In this document: piece by piece, positions 1 through 9,041 of the stretch | How the letters are laid out: each line of letters opens with the position of its first letter | How positions within the stretch are numbered: the first letter of the stretch is position 1 | DNA from: Vallitalea okinawensis | Lineage (GTDB): Bacteria > Bacillota > Clostridia > Lachnospirales > PQDH01 | Assembly: GCF_002964605.1 (NCBI RefSeq) | Contig: NZ_PQDH01000006.1 | Location: 62,001-126,000, forward strand | Direction of reading: 5' to 3' | Length of the DNA: 64,000 bases | Translations under genes and position numbers: made by a program | The notes under the pieces: generated by a model | What the model saw: the letters and a program-made list of their open reading frames with translations, nothing else | What the model was told of the DNA's origin: nothing | Databases searched by the model: none

Positions 1-1
1 T

Positions 2-844
2 ATTTTTCTTGCCTATCTATTAGTTTTTGTTTTTATGTTTGGTAGTCAAATTCTCACTATACCTTTCTTCATAATTATTACTATACTACCAACTCAAGTT
101 ACTTCTTCGGGTATATTAGAGTTGTTTATAATGCTTATTATATCGTTCTCAATTGTGCTATTTCTTTTATTTCTCTGGGTCAAGTTAGTAGAACGTCGTC
201 CTTTTCGGTCTATTGGCTTTAAAACTAGGAACTGGTTTCTTAAATTTTTACAGGGCTTTGGTTTAGGCTTTTTGCTCATTACTTTAGTAGTACTTTGCTT
301 ATTTCTCTTTGGTATGGTTACTATTGATACAACTATATCAGCTCCTTCATTTGACTGGTCAAGCCTAACAATTATACTACTTCTAATACCTGCTTGGTCT
401 TTACAAAGTAGCACAGAAGAGGCTGTAGCTAGAGGTTGGCTTATGCATATTCTAGGAGCTCGTTATAAGCCTGTATTTGGTTTATTAGCATCCGCCTTAG
501 CTTTTGGAGTACTCCACCTTTTTAATGCCCACATTAACTTTCTAGCTATTTTAAATATCATTATAGTAGGTCTATTTTTAGGTCTATTGGTTATAAAACA
601 AGAGCATATTTGGACGGTATGTGGTATTCATGCTGCTTGGAATTGGGCTCAGGGTAACATCTATGGTTTTCAAGTCAGCGGGAATGAAGTCACCAATAGC
701 CTCTTACATTTTAAGAGTACAGGTCCAGAATGGATTACTGGTGGCGCTTTTGGTCCTGAAGCTGGAATTGTAACCACTATTCTTTTTGTTGTAGCATCAT
801 ATCTTATTTATAGGCAACTTCATACCTTCCGAGCTAGCTTATAA
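2..844 (+). CDS. CPBP family intramembrane metalloprotease, 5' partial
   Basis: Polytopic membrane protein of the CPBP (CAAX protease and bacteriocin-processing) family, likely an intramembrane glutamic-type protease or bacteriocin-immunity-like protein. The diagnostic EExxxR motif is seen as STEEAVARG (Glu at about residues 128-129 counted from the ATG at 35). It is followed by a second motif region with VLHLFNAH and a third with IHAAWNWAQG (HxxxN). Many hydrophobic helices are visible. The reading frame is open to the left edge and no ribosome binding site precedes the ATG at 35, so the gene probably begins before the window. Substrate cannot be deduced. Confidence 0.85.
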   Translation: MFLAYLLVFVFMFGSQILTIPFFIIITILPTQVTSSGILELFIMLIISFSIVLFLLFLWVKLVERRPFRSIGFKTRNWFLKFLQGFGLGFLLITLVVLCLFLFGMVTIDTTISAPSFDWSSLTIILLLIPAWSLQSSTEEAVARGWLMHILGARYKPVFGLLASALAFGVLHLFNAHINFLAILNIIIVGLFLGLLVIKQEHIWTVCGIHAAWNWAQGNIYGFQVSGNEVTNSLLHFKSTGPEWITGGAFGPEAGIVTTILFVVASYLIYRQLHTFRASL

Positions 845-953
845 CTTGTAAACCGCTCTTTAAAAGGCGCATAATAAATGGGGGAAGTCCATTGGGGTGG
901 ACAGCCTAAGCATATGACTGAAAAACATAATTCACTCTTTACTATATAACGAA

Positions 954-994
954 AAAAAGGACATCTCTTTTTTATAAGATTTGTCCTTTTTTAA
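954..994 (+). terminator. Rho-independent terminator
   Basis: AAAAAGGACA pairs with TGTCCTTTTT across a loop of about 18 nt, with T-rich ends on both strands. It can end the CPBP transcript and the convergent hydrolase transcript. The 100 bases before it hold a smaller stem (GTCCA/TGGAC) that I cannot assign. Confidence 0.65.
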
Positions 995-1067
995 ATTGGG
1001 CTATTTCTATTATCCGTCAGCCCCACCTTTAATAAAGATAATTATTTCAGTTTAGTGATAAACTTAT

Positions 1068-2015
1068 TTATTCCGAGACGCTATTATTTTCTAATAATAT
1101 ATTAAATTGCATATCTAATAAATCTTCTAAATTATTCGGAAACCAATGTCCTAGATTATCAATAATAGTAAATTTGTGTTCAACATCGGCTTTTTCAAGC
1201 TTTTCGACAAAAATCTTCTGTTTTTCGAGAACTTCATCCTTTTCTCCAGTGATGATCGTGACATGCTTAAGTCTAGAAGATAACAGATCGACTTCACAAT
1301 CGGCATGCTCATCACCTAAATCAGGGCATAGGGTTACTACTCCCTTTATAGGTAAATTAGTTTTGAAGCAAAGATCAATTGAGACTTGACCTCCCTGTGA
1401 AAATCCTCCTGTAAAAATATTCTCTGGTAAAAACCCTAGAGTTTCTTTCACAATATCTAAAACTCTGTTGATATCCTCTAAGGCCTTTTCAAAGTTATCC
1501 CAACAATATCCACTGTATGAACCTACCTGGCTAGATTGAATAAATAGATGGTGAAACTTATCTTTTATAATTTTTGAATTCCATCTTTCTTTGAAGAAAA
1601 ACATATCTTCTCCCCAGCCATGTAAAGATATTAGAAGAGGCGTATCCTTCGTATAAGACTTTGGAGAATCTAAAGAATATTCTACTTGGGCAGAGTTTTG
1701 CTTTTTAAGCTTTAATACTTCAATTGTCGTTAGTAAATTCTTAAAGCGTTTTTCATATGATGGTTTATTAAACAAAGAATCATTAGGGAAAATCGGATAA
1801 AAATAACCTTTCTTTGTACCATCTTCCAATGTATTATATGCATTCTCTAAATCCCCAACGGAAGCATAACAAAGAGAAGTCCCCCAGGTTATATCATAGT
1901 TGTCTTCTGGGAAAACATTCATGTATTCCTTAAACAACTCTATAATTTCATTAAATTTATCTTGATGCCATAGATCTGTAATATGATCATCAAATTCTTT
2001 ATATGTCTTAAACAT
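1068..2015 (-). CDS. alpha/beta hydrolase (carboxylesterase-like) with N-terminal helical region
   Basis: 315 aa. The C-terminal two thirds is an alpha/beta hydrolase of the phospholipase/carboxylesterase type. It shows an oxyanion-region LHGWGED, a nucleophile elbow GGFSQGG (Ser), an Asp in ITGEKDE and a His in LGHWFP, so the triad is complete. The first 100 residues are helical with TPR-like spacing (FNEIIELFKEYM, GDLENAYNTLEDG) and probably form a substrate- or partner-binding domain. No signal peptide is visible, so it should be cytoplasmic. It stands alone, converging with the CPBP gene. The substrate is unknown. Confidence 0.8.
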   Translation of the reverse strand: MFKTYKEFDDHITDLWHQDKFNEIIELFKEYMNVFPEDNYDITWGTSLCYASVGDLENAYNTLEDGTKKGYFYPIFPNDSLFNKPSYEKRFKNLLTTIEVLKLKKQNSAQVEYSLDSPKSYTKDTPLLISLHGWGEDMFFFKERWNSKIIKDKFHHLFIQSSQVGSYSGYCWDNFEKALEDINRVLDIVKETLGFLPENIFTGGFSQGGQVSIDLCFKTNLPIKGVVTLCPDLGDEHADCEVDLLSSRLKHVTIITGEKDEVLEKQKIFVEKLEKADVEHKFTIIDNLGHWFPNNLEDLLDMQFNILLENNSVSE

Positions 2016-2161
2016 ATATGCATCACTCCAGTACTTTAAATTTTACAACCACTCAACTGTAGAAAAATATCTTTTTTAAGATTTCGTATCCGTTTGATGT
2101 TAGATTCTTAGCTTTAAAATAATTTTATTAATCATGATAAAGGCTCCACTTGTTATATGTC

Positions 2162-3217
2162 TTAGTATTTAACTTTTTTATGACTTTTGAAATGGCGGCC
2201 TCTTTCTTTACTTTCACGTCTTAAAGCTGCTTTGTTTAATTTTTTCTCCATGTAAGCTGCTTCTTTCTTAAGTTTGACATAATTATTATAACGCTCCGAA
2301 CTCAACTCTCCATTCGCAATAGCTGCTTTAATAGCACAACCCGGTTCGCTATTATGACTACAATCACTAAATCTACATAGATTACCAATCTCAACTATAT
2401 CTTTAAATGTATCATCTAATTGCTTATCGTTATTTAGTAGGCCTACGGACTTCATACCAGGTGTATCAACAATAATACCTCCCTGATCAAGGAGCATTAA
2501 CTTACGATATGTTGTTGTATGTTTCCCTCGATCATCTGCCATGATATCGGTAGTCTCTTGCTCCTCATTACCAAGGATCTTATTGATCAATGTAGATTTC
2601 CCAACCCCTGATGAACCTAGTAATGCAATAGTCTTACCGTATTCCATCCTGTTCATAACCAGATCTAATCCTATATCTTCCACTGAGCTAACTACAATCA
2701 TATCAATACCAAATATTGTTTGGTTGATTTCTTCTAATGCTTCATCTATATCTTCACATAAATCCGCTTTTGTTAATATGATTACAGGCGTTGCTCCACT
2801 ATCCCAGGCTAAGGTGGTATAGCGATCCAACCTTTTTAAGTTAAAATCTTTGTTCAATGCCATGCATATCCATAATTCATCCATGTTGGTTACAACAACT
2901 TGTTCCTCAAATTGGCTTCCTGCAATTTTTCTTGAGAACTTACTTTTTCGTGGTAATATCTCTGTGATAAGAGCCTTATCCCCTGAATGATGTTCAAGAA
3001 GAACATAATCCCCTACTGATGGATAATCTCCATTCCCATCTGTTTCGTATTGCAATTTACCAGCTACCTTACCGATAATATATCCGATTTCTGTAATCAC
3101 TTTATATAAATTTTTGTGCTCTTCAACAACTCTACCAATCTTTTGGTGGTCTGCTCTCTCTTCATATTGATCATAAATTTCCTGAGTTAGGCCCCAATCT
3201 TTTAAATTAATATTCAT
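2162..3217 (-). CDS. rsgA: ribosome small-subunit GTPase RsgA
   Basis: Circularly permuted GTPase that helps late 30S subunit maturation. Visible in order: N-terminal OB-fold region; G4 motif TKAD; G1 P-loop GSSGVGKSTL; G3 DTPGM; and a C-terminal zinc site CxxxxCxHxxEPGC (CRFSDCSHNSEPGC). This is the hallmark G4-G1-G3 order of RsgA. I place the start at the ATG of MNINLKDWG because GGAGG lies 8 bases upstream; the longer ORF start overlaps that site. About 351 aa, a normal length. The leader holds two hairpins and a dispersed intergenic repeat. Confidence 0.95.
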   Translation of the reverse strand: MNINLKDWGLTQEIYDQYEERADHQKIGRVVEEHKNLYKVITEIGYIIGKVAGKLQYETDGNGDYPSVGDYVLLEHHSGDKALITEILPRKSKFSRKIAGSQFEEQVVVTNMDELWICMALNKDFNLKRLDRYTTLAWDSGATPVIILTKADLCEDIDEALEEINQTIFGIDMIVVSSVEDIGLDLVMNRMEYGKTIALLGSSGVGKSTLINKILGNEEQETTDIMADDRGKHTTTYRKLMLLDQGGIIVDTPGMKSVGLLNNDKQLDDTFKDIVEIGNLCRFSDCSHNSEPGCAIKAAIANGELSSERYNNYVKLKKEAAYMEKKLNKAALRRESKERGRHFKSHKKVKY

Positions 3218-3240
3218 TCTAATTCCTCCATCCAATTATA

Positions 3241-3271
3241 GTAGAAAAGAGTAATTTATTTACTTTTCTAC
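3241..3271 (-). other. hairpin in rsgA leader
   Basis: GTAGAAAAG and CTTTTCTAC form perfect 9-bp arms, extended by a short stem after a 2-nt bulge. It lies directly upstream of the rsgA ribosome binding site. It has no T-run, so it is not a classical terminator. Its sequence resembles the ends of the adjacent repeat. Confidence 0.5.
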
Positions 3272-3274
3272 ATT

Positions 3275-3424
3275 AACAAGAAAAGTAACTATCGTCACTT
3301 TTCAAGTATGTGGAAGAAAGTATGGTTCTTTGCTTGATCATTTCATGTAATGAAATGTATCAAAAGTAATGGGGTTCGATACCTCATTGCTTTTATAAGC
3401 AAAACGCAGTACTTTCTTACACTA
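3275..3424 (-). repeat. dispersed intergenic repeat, copy A
   Basis: On the minus strand it starts just after a terminator T-tract with GTAAGAAAGTA and ends with ACGATAGTTACTTTTC. That end is shared almost exactly with copy E near serS. Internal hairpins include AATGRGGT..ACCCCATT and ATTTCAT/ATGAAAT. The ends are imperfect inverted repeats of each other. No ORF lies inside. Confidence 0.55.
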
Positions 3425-3471
3425 AAAAAATCCTTAGTTCAGATAAACATACCTGCTCCAAGGATCTTAGT
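3424..3471 (-). terminator. Rho-independent terminator (minus strand)
   Basis: Minus strand: ATCCTTGG and CTAAGGAT pair across a loop of about 20 nt and are followed by seven T. It ends whatever minus-strand transcript carries the 26-aa ORF and possibly the GH13 gene. Confidence 0.55.
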
Positions 3472-3496
3472 CACTTCTATGGATAACATTTTAAAA

Positions 3497-3577
3497 TTAG
3501 AATGAGATATCCTCAGGAGCAAGCAGTACGATGTTTATTAAATTCTCGTTCACAACACTTAATACAGTTAACATCAT
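3497..3577 (-). CDS. possible 26-aa small protein
   Basis: A short ORF with two adjacent ATG codons, preceded by AAAGGAG at a suitable distance (7-10 nt). It encodes a hydrophobic peptide beginning MMLTVLSVV and ending LLAPEDISF. A terminator follows within 30 bp, so it could be a genuine small gene at the 3' end of, or just beyond, the GH13 transcript. I recognise no family. A plus-strand ORF of 63 codons overlaps it but has no ribosome binding site. Short length makes chance occurrence possible. Confidence 0.35.
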   Translation of the reverse strand: MMLTVLSVVNENLINIVLLAPEDISF

Positions 3578-3710
3578 ATTACAACACTCCTTTCAATCAA
3601 GAACACCTATTATTTCTACAAATTTTTTTGTTTGCAATAACGCAAACCTTTATTACAAGTACTTTTCTATTATATGCTTTCATCTACATTTAGGATAGGT
3701 ATAAAACAGT

Positions 3711-5393
3711 TTAAACTATTCTATACACTCTTACCTCATAAGGGCGTAATTCTATTTCATTTCTATCATTATCTTTACAACTGTAGTTACTAATTATTAA
3801 TTCTAAATCAGATTTAGCAAGTCCTGATGGTAAATTGAATACTGGTTTCTTATCGTAGAAATTAATGATAACAAGTACTTCCTTATCTTCTAAGCTTCTC
3901 ATATAAACATAGAGCTCCTCATCATCATGATTAATCTCTTTAAAATCACCATATACAAGTACAGGATTATCATTTCTAACTTGTATCATCTCTTTATAAT
4001 AATTCAATATAGAATTAGGATCTTTCATTTGGGCTTCTACATTAATTTCTTTGTAGTTCTTGTTTACTTTAATCCAAGGCTCATCACTGGAAAAGCCAGC
4101 ATACTGACTATCATTCCATTGCATCGGTGTTCTTGAATTATCTCTCGAAGTCAAATGAAGGCCTTTTAAATAGTCTTCTGCAGATACTAACCCTGATTCA
4201 ACAAAGTCTTTATATTTAGTAAAAACTGCTACATCACGATAATCTTCTAATCCATATTCGTAGGCATTGGTCATACCAATTTCATCTCCGTTATAGATAA
4301 AAGGTGTTCCTCTACCAGTCAATTGAAGAGTCGCCAGCATTTTAGCAGATTCTTTAAGATACTTTTTATCATCACCTAAGCGAGATACCGTACGAGTTGT
4401 ATCATGATTGGAATAAAATATGGGGCACCAACCATCTTCCTCTTCTCTACTCTGCCATCCAGTGAATTTATCTTTAATTTCATCTATTAAGCGAATAGGT
4501 CTTCTTTCCCAATCCTTCTTTCCTTTACCTACACTATGCATATCAAAATGGAAGGTCATATCTAATTCGCCACGATCAATCCCTGTATAAATAAATGCAT
4601 TATCATAACTCACTCCCCCTGTCTCACCAATTAAAACAAGGTCCTCTCGCTTACTTAATGCATAATTTCGAATATCCTTTAAGTAACCATGGACTTCAGG
4701 TAGGTTCTGTACATACTTAATAAAGTTACCATAGACTTGTCCTTCATGGACTTTACCATCTGGAAAGCTATGATCTTTTTCAAGATGATTGATGGCATCC
4801 ATTCTAAATCCATCTACCCCTTTATCTATCCAGTAGCCCATCATGTCTTTCATTTCATTTTGCAAGCGTTCATTTCTCCAATTAAAGTCCGGTTGTTTCT
4901 TAGAGAACAGGTGCAGATAATATTCTCCAGTAGCTTCATCCAATTGCCATGCACTACCACCAAAGAAAGATCCCCAGTTGTTTGGTTCTCTACCGTCTTT
5001 ACCTGGATGCCAAATGTAATAATCTCTATAAGGGTTATCTTTGCCTTTTCTGCTTTCAATAAACCAAGGATGTTCGTCAGAACTATGATTAATAACTAAA
5101 TCAAGAACAAGACGTTGACCATTTTCATGAATAGCTTTGAGTAATTGGTCAAAATCCTCTAAGGTACCAAATTCATCCATGATATCTCTAAAATCACTGA
5201 TATCATAGCCATTATCATCATTAGGCGACTTATTGATAGGATTGAGATAAATGATATCAATCCCTAACTCCTTTAAATAATCTAGCTTCTCAATGATACC
5301 TTGTAAATCACCGATACCATCACCATTTGCATCCTTGAAACTTCTTACATATATCTGATAGGCTATGCCTTCTTTCCACCATGCTCTTGTCAT
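3711..5393 (-). CDS. GH13 alpha-glucosidase (oligo-1,6-glucosidase/maltase type)
   Basis: 560 aa cytoplasmic glycoside hydrolase family 13 enzyme of the MalL/oligo-1,6-glucosidase group, releasing glucose from short alpha-glucans. All conserved regions are visible: DLVINH, QPDFNW, GFRMDAINH (nucleophile Asp), LIGETGG (acid/base Glu) and SNHDTTR. The Ala after the nucleophile, where oligo-1,6-glucosidases usually have Val, hints at alpha-1,4 preference; this is inference. The start is the ATG of MTRAWWKEG, with AAGGAGG 8 bases upstream. The longer ORF runs through that site. A LacI-type palindrome lies 27 bp upstream. It sits downstream of the GH31 gene on the same strand but is separated from it by a hairpin. 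Confidence 0.9.
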   Translation of the reverse strand: MTRAWWKEGIAYQIYVRSFKDANGDGIGDLQGIIEKLDYLKELGIDIIYLNPINKSPNDDNGYDISDFRDIMDEFGTLEDFDQLLKAIHENGQRLVLDLVINHSSDEHPWFIESRKGKDNPYRDYYIWHPGKDGREPNNWGSFFGGSAWQLDEATGEYYLHLFSKKQPDFNWRNERLQNEMKDMMGYWIDKGVDGFRMDAINHLEKDHSFPDGKVHEGQVYGNFIKYVQNLPEVHGYLKDIRNYALSKREDLVLIGETGGVSYDNAFIYTGIDRGELDMTFHFDMHSVGKGKKDWERRPIRLIDEIKDKFTGWQSREEEDGWCPIFYSNHDTTRTVSRLGDDKKYLKESAKMLATLQLTGRGTPFIYNGDEIGMTNAYEYGLEDYRDVAVFTKYKDFVESGLVSAEDYLKGLHLTSRDNSRTPMQWNDSQYAGFSSDEPWIKVNKNYKEINVEAQMKDPNSILNYYKEMIQVRNDNPVLVYGDFKEINHDDEELYVYMRSLEDKEVLVIINFYDKKPVFNLPSGLAKSDLELIISNYSCKDNDRNEIELRPYEVRVYRIV

Positions 5394-5419
5394 CTTAAAT
5401 GCCTCCTTCGTCGATTTAT

Positions 5420-5431
5420 GCAACCGATTGC
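5420..5431. promoter_or_regulatory. LacI/GalR-type operator before GH13 gene
   Basis: GCAACCGATTGC is an inverted repeat of CAAnCGnTTG form with the central CG typical of LacI/GalR-family operators. A TATAAT-like -10 (minus strand) lies about 12 bp upstream of it, so a bound repressor would cover the transcription start. No LacI-family gene is in the window. Confidence 0.5.
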
Positions 5432-5509
5432 CTTAATGTTATAATTATAGCATATATTCTTTCTTAAGAGAACCTAAAAAAATAATATATGCACTTCCTA
5501 TAACTAGCA

Positions 5510-5543
5510 AAGCACATGATAAGTCCTATACTTATCATGCGCC
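5510..5543 (-). terminator. terminator-like hairpin after GH31 gene
   Basis: CATGATAAG and CTTATCATG form a 9-bp stem with a 7-nt loop, just past the GH31 stop codon. The downstream T-run on the minus strand is short, so termination may be partial. Confidence 0.55.
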
Positions 5544-5555
5544 TTTGATTTTCAA

Positions 5556-7991
5556 CTATTGCATCATATAAATTGGCTTATCATTAATACATTCCATAAG
5601 TGCTAATAAACTCTTAGTAGTAATTTTCTTAGTTGAATATCTAGAACCCAGGCTTTCTGTTGATTCCATAAGTTCATAACGACTACACCAGAGTTTTTCC
5701 TTGATCTGTGTGTCAAGATTACAGTTAATAATAAGTTTTTCTAATTGCTTCATTGGTTGACGCTCTTTTATAGCTAATTCGTCTTCACCTCGAACCTTGA
5801 TTTCAAAGGTATCCTCTGACCTTACTTGAAGGGCTTCAGTATAAAGAACTCCCTCTTCATAATTCCACTTCACATCAATCTCTTGGCCATTGATTGTGAA
5901 AAGAACATTTGTTGGTTCATTAATACCTTTTAGTTGAAGACGGTAACTGCGGTTCTCTGGAATTAGATTTCCATTGCCTTTCACTGGACATACTTTGATT
6001 GTTGTTTGTTTACCTTCATAGACTTGAGTAAATTCAGTTAATGCATGATCTTCGTTATAGCGTTGTGATTGTCCATCATCTTCAAAAAGTGTATAGCTGC
6101 CATCAGCACCTGGAAATGCTACTAATTCTAATTCATCAGGATTATCAATACCACCCCATGTTACCTCTTTACCTAATGGTACAATAGCTCCTGCTTTTGC
6201 GAATACTGGCATATCACTAAGCTCTCCGTATAAAGCATAATGCTCGTCACCTTTAAAGTATTCTCCATCAAAAAAGCCGTACCAATCACCTTCTGGAAGC
6301 CATAAAGTCTGGCGAGATAATTTTATATCTTCATCGGCAGGTTCAATATATGGAGAAACGATAAGCTGCTCTCCAAAGTAATATTCGTTACCATGTTGAT
6401 AAGCTTCTTCAACATATGGGTGTTCGTAATAAAGTGGTAAGAAGCCTGGTATGCCTGTCTTATAGTTATCCCAAGAGATGGTATAGATATATGGAATTAA
6501 ACGGTGACGTAATCGCATGTAATCACCAGCAACCTTAAGTACCTCTTCTGAATACCCCCAAGGATGACGATCAGCAAACCTTTGCTTTGTGCTGTGTAAA
6601 CGCATGATTGGACTGAAGACGCCATACTGTACCCATCTTGTATACAACTCTCCATCTTGAATACCATTATGATGTCCACCAATATCATGACTCCACCAGC
6701 CATAACCAACATTGGCAGCTGTAGCTGTTAAGTAAGGTTGAAAAGCTAAACTTGCCCAAGATGATGTTGTATCACCAGAGAATCCAATAGGGTAACGATG
6801 GTTACCTAATCCTCCCCAACGTGAGAATATGAATGGTCGTTTATCATCTTCTTTAGCCGCATCCATAAAGTGAAGGTGGTTGAGCAAGAACAGTGGATCA
6901 AGATGGGACCCTTTTGCCTTCTTTCCTTGTTGCCAATCCATCCACCAGAAATCTACACCATCATTTTCATGTGGCTGATGCATGATATCAAAGTAACCTT
7001 CTGCAAATTTCTTATCTGTTATATTGAAGTGAATAGCATCACCTTTTTCAGGATCCATTCCCATGAAATCGGCCATCTCTTCATACATCTCTTCATGAGG
7101 TAATAAGCCATCTGCTGGATGTAGATTAAGAGCTGTTCTTAATCCTCTGTTATGAAGTTCTTCCATGAACCCTTGTGGGTCTGGGAATAATTTTTTCTCC
7201 CATGTATAACCCGTCCAACCGGCACTCCATCCACCAGATCCTCCACCACTTACATCCGTAATATGCCAATCCATATCTACGATACATACCGATAACGGAA
7301 TATCTTCATTTTGGAATCGACTCATTAAACCTAATAATTCATCTTGGCTATACTCCCAATAACGACTCCACCAGTTACCTAGTGTCCATCTTGGTAACAT
7401 AGGTACATCACCAGCAATACGGGTAAAATCTCTTAAACAAGCTTTGTAGTCTCTTCCATAACCAAAGAAATAGATATCTTCATAGCTTCCTGCTGGGTAA
7501 TAAACTTCCTCAAACCAATTATCATCAGTTAATATAAAACTCTCAGTGTCATCAATTACTGCATAACCATCTTTAGACATTAAACCTTCTTCTAAAGGGG
7601 CTGAACCATCTACTTGGTCTAATGTACGTAGAGTCCCTTTTAAGTTAGATGCAGATAAACCATAAAACCAGGTATTATCAGTTTCTTTCACATATATTTT
7701 GAAGGTATCTCTAGTAAAACCTAAAATATTAGGGTTGTAGGTTAACTCTATATGTTCAGTCTTTATGACCATTCTATCTGTATCTTTAATAACTTCAAAA
7801 GAAGGTACAGGTAACTCCCTATTTAATATTGTCTTTGTTGCTACATCTCTGAAGCAATCATCTTTACTATACTCAATTCGAATCAATCGTGATGTTAATA
7901 CCGTAAAACGAACTTGAGGTCCTAATACAATAGCTCCCTCATTAGCTTTAGGCACTGTACTCAATTCTAGTCTCTCAGCAAATGATTTCAT
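5556..7991 (-). CDS. GH31 family alpha-glycosidase
   Basis: 811 aa, glycoside hydrolase family 31 (alpha-glucosidase/alpha-xylosidase superfamily). An N-terminal beta-sandwich is followed by the TIM barrel. The barrel has WSRYW, VDMDWH, the nucleophile strand WWMDWQQG, RWGGLGNHRYPIGFSGDT (acid/base Asp in SGDT) and WWSHDIGG. C-terminal beta domains follow. The WMDWQQG form is characteristic of a bacterial GH31 subgroup, but exact linkage specificity cannot be read off. No signal peptide, so likely intracellular on imported oligosaccharides. It is divergent from an AraC regulator, with direct-repeat operators between them, and precedes the GH13 gene. Confidence 0.9.
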   Translation of the reverse strand: MKSFAERLELSTVPKANEGAIVLGPQVRFTVLTSRLIRIEYSKDDCFRDVATKTILNRELPVPSFEVIKDTDRMVIKTEHIELTYNPNILGFTRDTFKIYVKETDNTWFYGLSASNLKGTLRTLDQVDGSAPLEEGLMSKDGYAVIDDTESFILTDDNWFEEVYYPAGSYEDIYFFGYGRDYKACLRDFTRIAGDVPMLPRWTLGNWWSRYWEYSQDELLGLMSRFQNEDIPLSVCIVDMDWHITDVSGGGSGGWSAGWTGYTWEKKLFPDPQGFMEELHNRGLRTALNLHPADGLLPHEEMYEEMADFMGMDPEKGDAIHFNITDKKFAEGYFDIMHQPHENDGVDFWWMDWQQGKKAKGSHLDPLFLLNHLHFMDAAKEDDKRPFIFSRWGGLGNHRYPIGFSGDTTSSWASLAFQPYLTATAANVGYGWWSHDIGGHHNGIQDGELYTRWVQYGVFSPIMRLHSTKQRFADRHPWGYSEEVLKVAGDYMRLRHRLIPYIYTISWDNYKTGIPGFLPLYYEHPYVEEAYQHGNEYYFGEQLIVSPYIEPADEDIKLSRQTLWLPEGDWYGFFDGEYFKGDEHYALYGELSDMPVFAKAGAIVPLGKEVTWGGIDNPDELELVAFPGADGSYTLFEDDGQSQRYNEDHALTEFTQVYEGKQTTIKVCPVKGNGNLIPENRSYRLQLKGINEPTNVLFTINGQEIDVKWNYEEGVLYTEALQVRSEDTFEIKVRGEDELAIKERQPMKQLEKLIINCNLDTQIKEKLWCSRYELMESTESLGSRYSTKKITTKSLLALMECINDKPIYMMQ

Positions 7992-8080
7992 ATTTCTCTC
8001 CTCTCAGTAATCATAATCCAGATATTATTCAAGATAAAAACTATACTTTGATTGTAACAAGCCATCTTTTAATATTCTTC

Positions 8081-8112
8081 AACGATTTTTATCAAAATAT
8101 AAACGATTTTTA
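8081..8112. promoter_or_regulatory. AraC-type direct-repeat operator (GH31/AraC intergenic)
   Basis: AACGATTTTTA occurs at 8081-8091 and again at 8102-8112, exactly 21 bp apart (two helical turns). This is the classic arrangement for an AraC-family dimer. On the minus strand the proximal copy abuts a possible -35 (TTGAAG), fitting activation of the GH31 gene. The adjacent araC-like gene is the obvious binder (inference). Confidence 0.65.
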
Positions 8113-8192
8113 CATAAGGTTCTAAAGTAAGCCTTGAACAAATCATAGTTTCAACGCTATACTAGTAGTATCCCTATAAAAGGAGGTTGGTT

Positions 8193-9041
8193 ATGGTTCA
8201 AAGAATATCTTTTCAAGATAAATTCTATATTGAATATGACGATTTTTTGCTGCAACCTTGGCTTGATCAAAGTTCAGGACACACCCATCATCATCTTGAG
8301 ATTTCCTTTATCAAAAAAGGAGAGGGCATCTATTATATTGATGGTCAGGAATTTCCAGCTAAAGAAGGGGATATTTATATTTTTAATAATTTAGAACAAC
8401 ATGGTATTAAAGTGACAAGCCATTCCCCTATGATTAACGCAGTTATTCATTTTGAGCCATGGCTGATTTGGAATACACCCAATGACTTTTTTAATGAAAA
8501 ATACCTTAAAATATTTTTTCAGCGACCAAGTCACTTCACAAACCGTCTAGAAGGTAACTGTGAAGTATCCAGTAGAATTAAAGAGTTATTTGATGAGATA
8601 CAGAATGAATTTGAAAATCAACAACAAGACTATGACCTCATGATTAAGGTAAAACTCTTAAATATTTTGGTGATTCTAAGTCGACATTATCAATGTAAAG
8701 ATGATCCTCAGAGCTCAGGTCATAAAAAAGATTTACAGTCTATTAATAAAGTCATGCACTATATGGATATCCATTATAAGGATCAGATAAAATTAAAGGA
8801 TTTAGCAGAACTTGTTTATATGAATCCTTCTTACTTCTCAAGATTTTTCAAAAAATTTAATGGATTATCACCAATGGATTATCTTGCACATGTTCGTATA
8901 AAAAAAGCTATTGATTTATTAAGTAATACAGATCATGCTATCATTGATATTGCTGGTATGTGTGGTTTCAATAGTACAGCAAATTTTAATAAGACTTTTA
9001 AGCGGATAGAGGGAAAACCTCCATCTAGTTTTAGAAAATAA
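8193..9041 (+). CDS. AraC family transcriptional regulator with cupin sensor
   Basis: About 282 aa. The N-terminal cupin-like sugar-binding domain has GHTHHHLEISFIKKGEG and AKEGDIYIFNN. The C-terminal AraC double helix-turn-helix has LKDLAELVYMNPSYFSRFFKKFNG and IIDIAGMCGFNSTANFNKTFKR. It ends with the typical GKPPSSFRK. I chose the ATG at 8193, 6 nt after AGGAGG, over the TTG at 8187 that touches the Shine-Dalgarno. It is divergent from the GH31 alpha-glucosidase and most likely activates it in response to its sugar substrate (context inference). Confidence 0.9.
   Translation: MVQRISFQDKFYIEYDDFLLQPWLDQSSGHTHHHLEISFIKKGEGIYYIDGQEFPAKEGDIYIFNNLEQHGIKVTSHSPMINAVIHFEPWLIWNTPNDFFNEKYLKIFFQRPSHFTNRLEGNCEVSSRIKELFDEIQNEFENQQQDYDLMIKVKLLNILVILSRHYQCKDDPQSSGHKKDLQSINKVMHYMDIHYKDQIKLKDLAELVYMNPSYFSRFFKKFNGLSPMDYLAHVRIKKAIDLLSNTDHAIIDIAGMCGFNSTANFNKTFKRIEGKPPSSFRK

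Noticed and set aside
845-953. possible structured RNA with GTCCA/TGGAC stem before a terminator
   Set aside because: No match to a riboswitch core I know and no promoter visible; it may simply be the 3' UTR of the CPBP gene.
3365-3395. tRNA T-arm-like GGGGTTCGATACCTC
   Set aside because: No acceptor, D or anticodon stems around it; it is one hairpin of the intergenic repeat.
3502-3693. 63-codon plus-strand ORF
   Set aside because: No ribosome site and low-complexity composition; a better-supported small ORF lies on the other strand.
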